The notes beneath the pieces are model-generated. The model had not been told where the DNA came from. It worked only from the letters and a program-made list of their open reading frames with translations, and did no database searches. This document shows, piece after piece, positions 32,804 through 36,473 of a stretch of 36,473 nt of DNA. The DNA comes from Nitrospirota bacterium. GTDB lineage: Bacteria; Nitrospirota; Thermodesulfovibrionia; Thermodesulfovibrionales; UBA6898. Position numbers and translations under genes: made by a program. Position 1 is the stretch's first letter. The number at the start of each line of letters is the position of its first letter. The stretch is taken from contig JACRHC010000013.1 of NCBI GenBank assembly GCA_016217675.1, positions 1 to 36,473 on the forward strand. The letters are read 5' to 3'.

Positions 32804-33457
32804 CTAATGAGAAACCGCGCCTCTTTTCATGTACCGGATATCGATCCAGTTGAAAAGGGCCATGAGTATGCCAACGGCAAGAAACCCTCCTGCAGGCAGA
32901 ACCATTATCAGGACAGGCTTGGTATTGATAAACGTAAAAACATGCTGGGTAGACAGCCCGGTCGGAACAGTAAGCGTTCCCTTGCCGACCAGTTCCCTGA
33001 AGAAGCTGATCACGGTAAGCGCAAACAGAAAACCAACACCCATACCAAGACCGTCAACCATGGAAGGGATAATACTGTTTTTGGATGCAAACATCTCTGC
33101 CCTTGCCAGGATCGAGGCAAAGGCAACAATGAGTGCAATATAGAGCCCTACCTTGGCATAGACGTCCGGGACAAAAGCGGCCATAAGCATCTGGGTTATC
33201 GTGACCCAACCGGAAATGACCAGCATGAAGATCGGCAGCCTTACCTTGGGCTGTATGATCTTCCTCATCAGGGAGATGGTAATGTTCACCATAGTCTGAA
33301 CAAAGAGCACTGCCAGGCCCATGAATATCCCATTTTTCAGATTATTCGTAACAGCAATCGAAGGGCAGAGGCTCAGCGCGAGCTTGAAGATCGTATTTTC
33401 TTTAATGATTCCGTTTAAAAACTGGTCTTTGAGATTAATGCTGCTGGTGCTGGACAT
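32804..33457 (-). CDS. rnfE: RnfE, integral membrane subunit lacking one conserved cysteine
   Basis: The 217-residue protein follows the family: LALSLCPSIAVTNNLKNGI with Cys31, RLPIFMLVISGWVTITQM, and RAEMFASKN. The second conserved cysteine (normally in TNC-x-x-x-GRAEAFA) is replaced: the sequence reads LIVAFASILARAEMFA, with Ala114 at the Cys place. The complement of RnfA is intact. So one ligand of the [2Fe-2S] site between RnfA and RnfE is missing. The start overlaps the rnfG end by 23 nt and has GGAAGGAGG. Confidence 0.93.
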   Translation of the reverse strand: MSSTSSINLKDQFLNGIIKENTIFKLALSLCPSIAVTNNLKNGIFMGLAVLFVQTMVNITISLMRKIIQPKVRLPIFMLVISGWVTITQMLMAAFVPDVYAKVGLYIALIVAFASILARAEMFASKNSIIPSMVDGLGMGVGFLFALTVISFFRELVGKGTLTVPTGLSTQHVFTFINTKPVLIMVLPAGGFLAVGILMALFNWIDIRYMKRGAVSH

Positions 33458-34025
33458 TGTTATTGCCTCCTTCCCTGATCGTCTTTATAAGAAATGCTAC
33501 ACCGTTCTTTACCGCATCTTCAGAAACCGCACGGGTCGAGATCGTCGCGCCGGAGATGGCCTGAATATATTCCGTTGTTTCCGTCTTCAGAACTTTCAGA
33601 TGATCAATGTCCTTGCCCGCAAACTGGTTTTTGAAGGTATCGGTCTCGATCTCATCGCCTAATCCCGGGGTCTCACCATGACCGAGGATATTTATCTTCA
33701 GGACCTTAAAGTCTTTGTCAACGGCAATGAAGGTATTGATATAGCTTGAATACCCCTTGCCAAAAGACTGGATAATATATCCGACAGTTTCGCCGCTTTT
33801 CCGGGCCTCGAAGTACTTGGCATGCTTGTCATGGATCGTCCAGTCGCCGAGCTTTTTGAAATCAGCGCCGGGGATCAGGAGTTTCAGTGCATCCTGCTCC
33901 GCCTTTTCGTTGTTTCTGAATATCTTCGGCGATGCATTCGCATAGACAAAGGCCAGGATAAACCCGCCGATGAGATACACGACAACGAGGTTTAAGGTTA
34001 TCTTGAAAATGTCCTTGCCGGTCAT
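33435..34025 (-). CDS. rnfG: RnfG, FMN-binding subunit
   Basis: The 196-residue protein has one N-terminal membrane helix and a periplasmic FMN domain. The covalent flavin attachment motif SGATISTRAV is near residue 160; GHGETPGLGDEIETDTF is typical as well. RnfG moves electrons in the complex. Its start shares one base with the stop of rnfD, and its 3' end overlaps rnfE. Confidence 0.95.
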   Translation of the reverse strand: MTGKDIFKITLNLVVVYLIGGFILAFVYANASPKIFRNNEKAEQDALKLLIPGADFKKLGDWTIHDKHAKYFEARKSGETVGYIIQSFGKGYSSYINTFIAVDKDFKVLKINILGHGETPGLGDEIETDTFKNQFAGKDIDHLKVLKTETTEYIQAISGATISTRAVSEDAVKNGVAFLIKTIREGGNNNVQHQQH

Positions 34026-35080
34026 TACTTGTTCTCCTTTGCCTTTTCCTGCTTCACGGCGCCAAAGACCTTTGCTTTAAAACTGCGGTCTATCAGGGGA
34101 GCAAAGCAGTTCATGATAAGTATCGCAAACATGACGCCTTCAGGGAATCCGCCTTTAAGCCTGATTATCATGGTAAGGATTCCGCAGCCGATGCCAAAGA
34201 GGATCTGACCGTTTCTGACAGACGGCGAAGTGACATAGTCGGTTGCCATGAACCAGGCGCCTAACATCATGCCTCCGCTTAAGAGGTGAATGACCGGATC
34301 GCCGGCCATCAGGATCATCTTGCCGGTCGCAGGGTCCTTGCCGCCAAATACATATGCCATGACCGCTGCACTTGCAAGGAACGACACGGGGATATGCCAG
34401 GTAATATATTTCTTATAAAGGAGGAATAGGCCGCCGATCAGGATGGCAATGGCCGACACCTCGCCGATCGAGCCTGCCCTGTTGCCGGTCAGGAGATGCA
34501 CGTACAGATTCATCTTATCCCCGAACACCTCTATGAGCCTGGCTACGCCTTCCTCCTTTAATATGCCTAACGGGGTCGCCGATGTCTTGGCATCCATGGC
34601 AAAAAAAGCAACAGCCGGTTCGTTCCAGATGGTCATTGCCTTTGGCCAGGACAAAAGCGCAAATGCCCTGCCGATCAGCGCAGGGTTGAAGACATTGAAA
34701 CCAAGGCCGCCGAAGAGCTGCTTTGTGATCACCATCGCCACAAAGGAAGCTATAACCGGCACATGGACCGTGAAAGGCGAGAAGGACCAGAGGGAGGCCG
34801 GCATATTCATGCCCAGGAGCAGGCCGGTAAGAAAAGCGCTGCCGTCGCCCACGACCGGCTTCTTGCCGACCATCCTGAGATACCACCACTCGGAGGCCAT
34901 GCAGCTGATAATGCAGAGCGCGGTGATGAAGAGACCCTTGAGACCGAAGAAATAAACGCCTGCAAGCATGGCAGGCATAAGCGCTATGCTCACGGTCCAC
35001 ATGATGCGGCTTGTGGTCTCGTCGCTTCTTACATGCGGACTTACCGATACAATTAATTGTTCTTTTTTCGTTGCCTCCAT
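34025..35080 (-). CDS. rnfD: RnfD, FMN-binding membrane subunit
   Basis: The 351-residue membrane protein has about ten helices and the covalent flavin motif DAKTSATPLG (about residue 165). FNVFNPALIGRAF and GAWFMATDYVTSP are also characteristic. It forms part of the ion-translocating core. The start is 10 nt after rnfC and has a Shine-Dalgarno (AAGGAG). Confidence 0.95.
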   Translation of the reverse strand: MEATKKEQLIVSVSPHVRSDETTSRIMWTVSIALMPAMLAGVYFFGLKGLFITALCIISCMASEWWYLRMVGKKPVVGDGSAFLTGLLLGMNMPASLWSFSPFTVHVPVIASFVAMVITKQLFGGLGFNVFNPALIGRAFALLSWPKAMTIWNEPAVAFFAMDAKTSATPLGILKEEGVARLIEVFGDKMNLYVHLLTGNRAGSIGEVSAIAILIGGLFLLYKKYITWHIPVSFLASAAVMAYVFGGKDPATGKMILMAGDPVIHLLSGGMMLGAWFMATDYVTSPSVRNGQILFGIGCGILTMIIRLKGGFPEGVMFAILIMNCFAPLIDRSFKAKVFGAVKQEKAKENK

Positions 35081-35090
35081 CTATATCTCC

Positions 35091-36398
35091 TTACGGCTTT
35101 ACCATAGATTTCGCTAATCTTACGAGCTGAACGATCGGCCTCTTTGACGGGCAGACATACGCACAGGAGCCGCATTCAAAACAGTCGAACAGATTATATT
35201 CCTTTGCATCCTCATAAAACCCTTTTTCAGAGAGCACGCTCAGCATGGAAGGCATCAGGCCCATAGGGCAGATGTCAATGCACCTGCCGCACCTGATGCA
35301 GGGGCCGAACTCCTCCGTATGCGTAACCGTCTCCTCCGGAATAACCAGGATGCCGGAGGTGCCTTTTGTCACCGCAACATCAAGCGAAGATAAGGCAAAG
35401 CCCATCATCGGGCCCCCTGAGATCACCTTGGCAACACCGCTTTTAAACCCGCCGCATTCCTCGATCAGATCGCCGACCTTTGAACCGATCCTGGCCATAA
35501 GATTCTTCGGCTGTTTTATGCCCTCACCGGTTACGGTAACGACCCTTTCGATCAGGGGCTTGCCAAACCGTGCAGCCTCATAGATCGCAAGCGCCGTGCC
35601 CACATTCTGGACAACAACGCCGACATCCATAGGGAGCGCCCTTGGCGGAACTTCGCGGCCAAGCGCTGCCTTAATAAGCATCTTCTCTGCACCCTGCGGA
35701 TATTTCACCTCACAGGTAACAATGCTGATGTCCGGTTCGCCTGCTGCAGCTTCTTTCATCTTTGCTATCGCATCAGGCTTATTGTCCTCTATTCCTATAT
35801 ACCCCTTCTGCACACCGCGGATCCGCATCGTGATCTTGAGGCCTTCGATGATCTCCCGGGGCTTTTCGAGCATGAGCCTGTAGTCTGCCGTGAGATAAGG
35901 CTCGCACTCTGCGCCGTTAAGAAGGATCGCATCAATCGGCTTTTCCTTGGGAGGTGAAAGTTTCACCACAGTCGGGAATGCTGCGCCGCCCATGCCGACA
36001 ATACCTGCTGCCTTGACCTTTTCCTTGAGCTCCTCAGGAGAAAGACTCATGTAATCAGGGTTGTCCCTGAGCGCTGCCCATTCTTCCTTGCCGTCATTTT
36101 CAATAACAACAGAATTGATCATCCTCCCCATGGCATTAGGGAATTCGCCGATAGCCACCACCTTGCCGGAAACAGAGGTATGAACAGGCGAGGAGACAAA
36201 CGCCGAGGCCTCTCCCACAACCTCACCTTTCTTCACTTCCTGGCCGATCGATACGACAGCATTGCAGGGTGCGCCGATATGCTGACTGAGGGGAATAACA
36301 ACGATCTTGGGGGCTTTTGCATCACTGATGGGTGAGTTGGCCGCTAAGTCCTTCTTGTCAGGCGGATGTATCCCGCCTTTAAACGTTACTGTGCCCAT
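35091..36398 (-). CDS. rnfC: RnfC, NADH-binding subunit
   Basis: The 435-residue soluble subunit has the NADH/FMN region (GMGGAAFPT, LNGAECEPYLTADYRLM) and two [4Fe-4S] clusters near the C terminus (CIRCGRCIDICP and CFECGSCAYVCP). It transfers electrons to NAD+ in ferredoxin:NAD+ oxidoreductase, or the reverse. I chose ATG 36398 with AAGGAGG; a longer frame upstream lacks homology. First gene of the rnfCDGEAB operon. Coupled ion is Na+ or H+; not decided from sequence. Confidence 0.95.
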   Translation of the reverse strand: MGTVTFKGGIHPPDKKDLAANSPISDAKAPKIVVIPLSQHIGAPCNAVVSIGQEVKKGEVVGEASAFVSSPVHTSVSGKVVAIGEFPNAMGRMINSVVIENDGKEEWAALRDNPDYMSLSPEELKEKVKAAGIVGMGGAAFPTVVKLSPPKEKPIDAILLNGAECEPYLTADYRLMLEKPREIIEGLKITMRIRGVQKGYIGIEDNKPDAIAKMKEAAAGEPDISIVTCEVKYPQGAEKMLIKAALGREVPPRALPMDVGVVVQNVGTALAIYEAARFGKPLIERVVTVTGEGIKQPKNLMARIGSKVGDLIEECGGFKSGVAKVISGGPMMGFALSSLDVAVTKGTSGILVIPEETVTHTEEFGPCIRCGRCIDICPMGLMPSMLSVLSEKGFYEDAKEYNLFDCFECGSCAYVCPSKRPIVQLVRLAKSMVKP

Positions 36399-36442
36399 TA
36401 TGAAGATTTCCTCCTTGGGATTTTGGAGAACAAAAACACTAT

Positions 36443-36472
36443 TTGATACCATGAGCAGAAGTGATCTGTCAA
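36443..36472 (-). promoter_or_regulatory. promoter candidate of the rnf operon
   Basis: TTGACA (36467-36472), 18 nt, TATCAA (36443-36448) on the minus strand, 44 nt before the rnfC ATG. The left flank is the window edge. Confidence 0.5.
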
Positions 36473-36473
36473 G

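Noticed and set aside
32807-33418. 203-codon plus-strand frame
   Set aside because: Antisense to rnfE, which is well conserved.
30956-36398. Nqr rather than Rnf
   Set aside because: Gene order C-D-G-E-A-B and the ferredoxin-type RnfB identify Rnf; NqrF and NqrA are absent.
1-36473. CRISPR array, tRNA or rRNA genes
   Set aside because: No regularly spaced repeats and no tRNA- or rRNA-like sequence seen on either strand by eye.

Overview
This is about 36.5 kb of a Gram-negative bacterial chromosome or MAG contig with roughly balanced base composition. Three things point to an anaerobic or facultatively anaerobic lineage: a complete Rnf operon in the order rnfC-D-G-E-A-B with a many-cluster RnfB, a FecR-TPR-outer-membrane-barrel protein, and a dense set of histidine kinases and cyclase. 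Nitrospirota (Thermodesulfovibrionia-like) or Desulfobacterota are my best guesses. This is a family-content inference; no rRNA or tRNA is present to settle it.

Region 1 (1-3130, mostly minus strand) is a defence/toxin-antitoxin graveyard. It holds an edge-truncated DUF1016 (YhcG) nuclease gene, two 5' remnants of a Vsr endonuclease gene, a 74-bp inverted-repeat element inserted in one of them, an intact MNT-HEPN pair, an intact higBA pair with a palindromic operator, two broken higA fragments, and three copies of the 3' end of a small secreted protein gene. Region 2 (3136-8619, minus) is a housekeeping/stress block: a divergent RelA/SpoT-like protein, a thioredoxin-reductase-like flavoprotein with a dodecin, a secreted coiled-coil protein, a dienelactone hydrolase and an endonuclease Q family protein. 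Region 3 (8730-18208) is an ion and stress block: tandem universal stress protein plus Na,K-ATPase-like P-type ATPase, hicBA, a KdpE-type regulator with a shortened KdpD-type kinase, and a KimA-like potassium transporter behind a c-di-AMP (ydaO-type) riboswitch with a terminator, then a GAF histidine kinase.

Region 4 (18300-20527, minus) has a DUF4143 ATPase and two small paralogous proteins; one has a 15-nt C tract in its promoter. Region 5 (20632-29456, minus) is a signalling block: a PhnD-like binding protein, a hybrid PAS histidine kinase, a CHASE2 adenylate/guanylate cyclase and a 1095-residue FecR-TPR-barrel protein. This cyclase/FecR-barrel pair is the best candidate here for an undescribed signalling system. 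Region 6 (29541-30825) has a cysteine-rich tandem-repeat protein and a CDF metal exporter. Region 7 (30878-36473) is the Rnf operon with promoter candidate and strong terminator. RnfE lacks one of the two conserved intramembrane cysteines, and RnfB carries seven predicted iron-sulfur motifs.

A cross-cutting pattern is that several genes (higB, the 3136-4323 gene, the GAF kinase, the DUF4143 ATPase, the PhnD-like gene, the cysteine-rich gene) have a -10-like hexamer 6 or 7 nt before the start codon and no Shine-Dalgarno, suggesting leaderless transcripts. Translations and motifs were read by eye; no database search was run.
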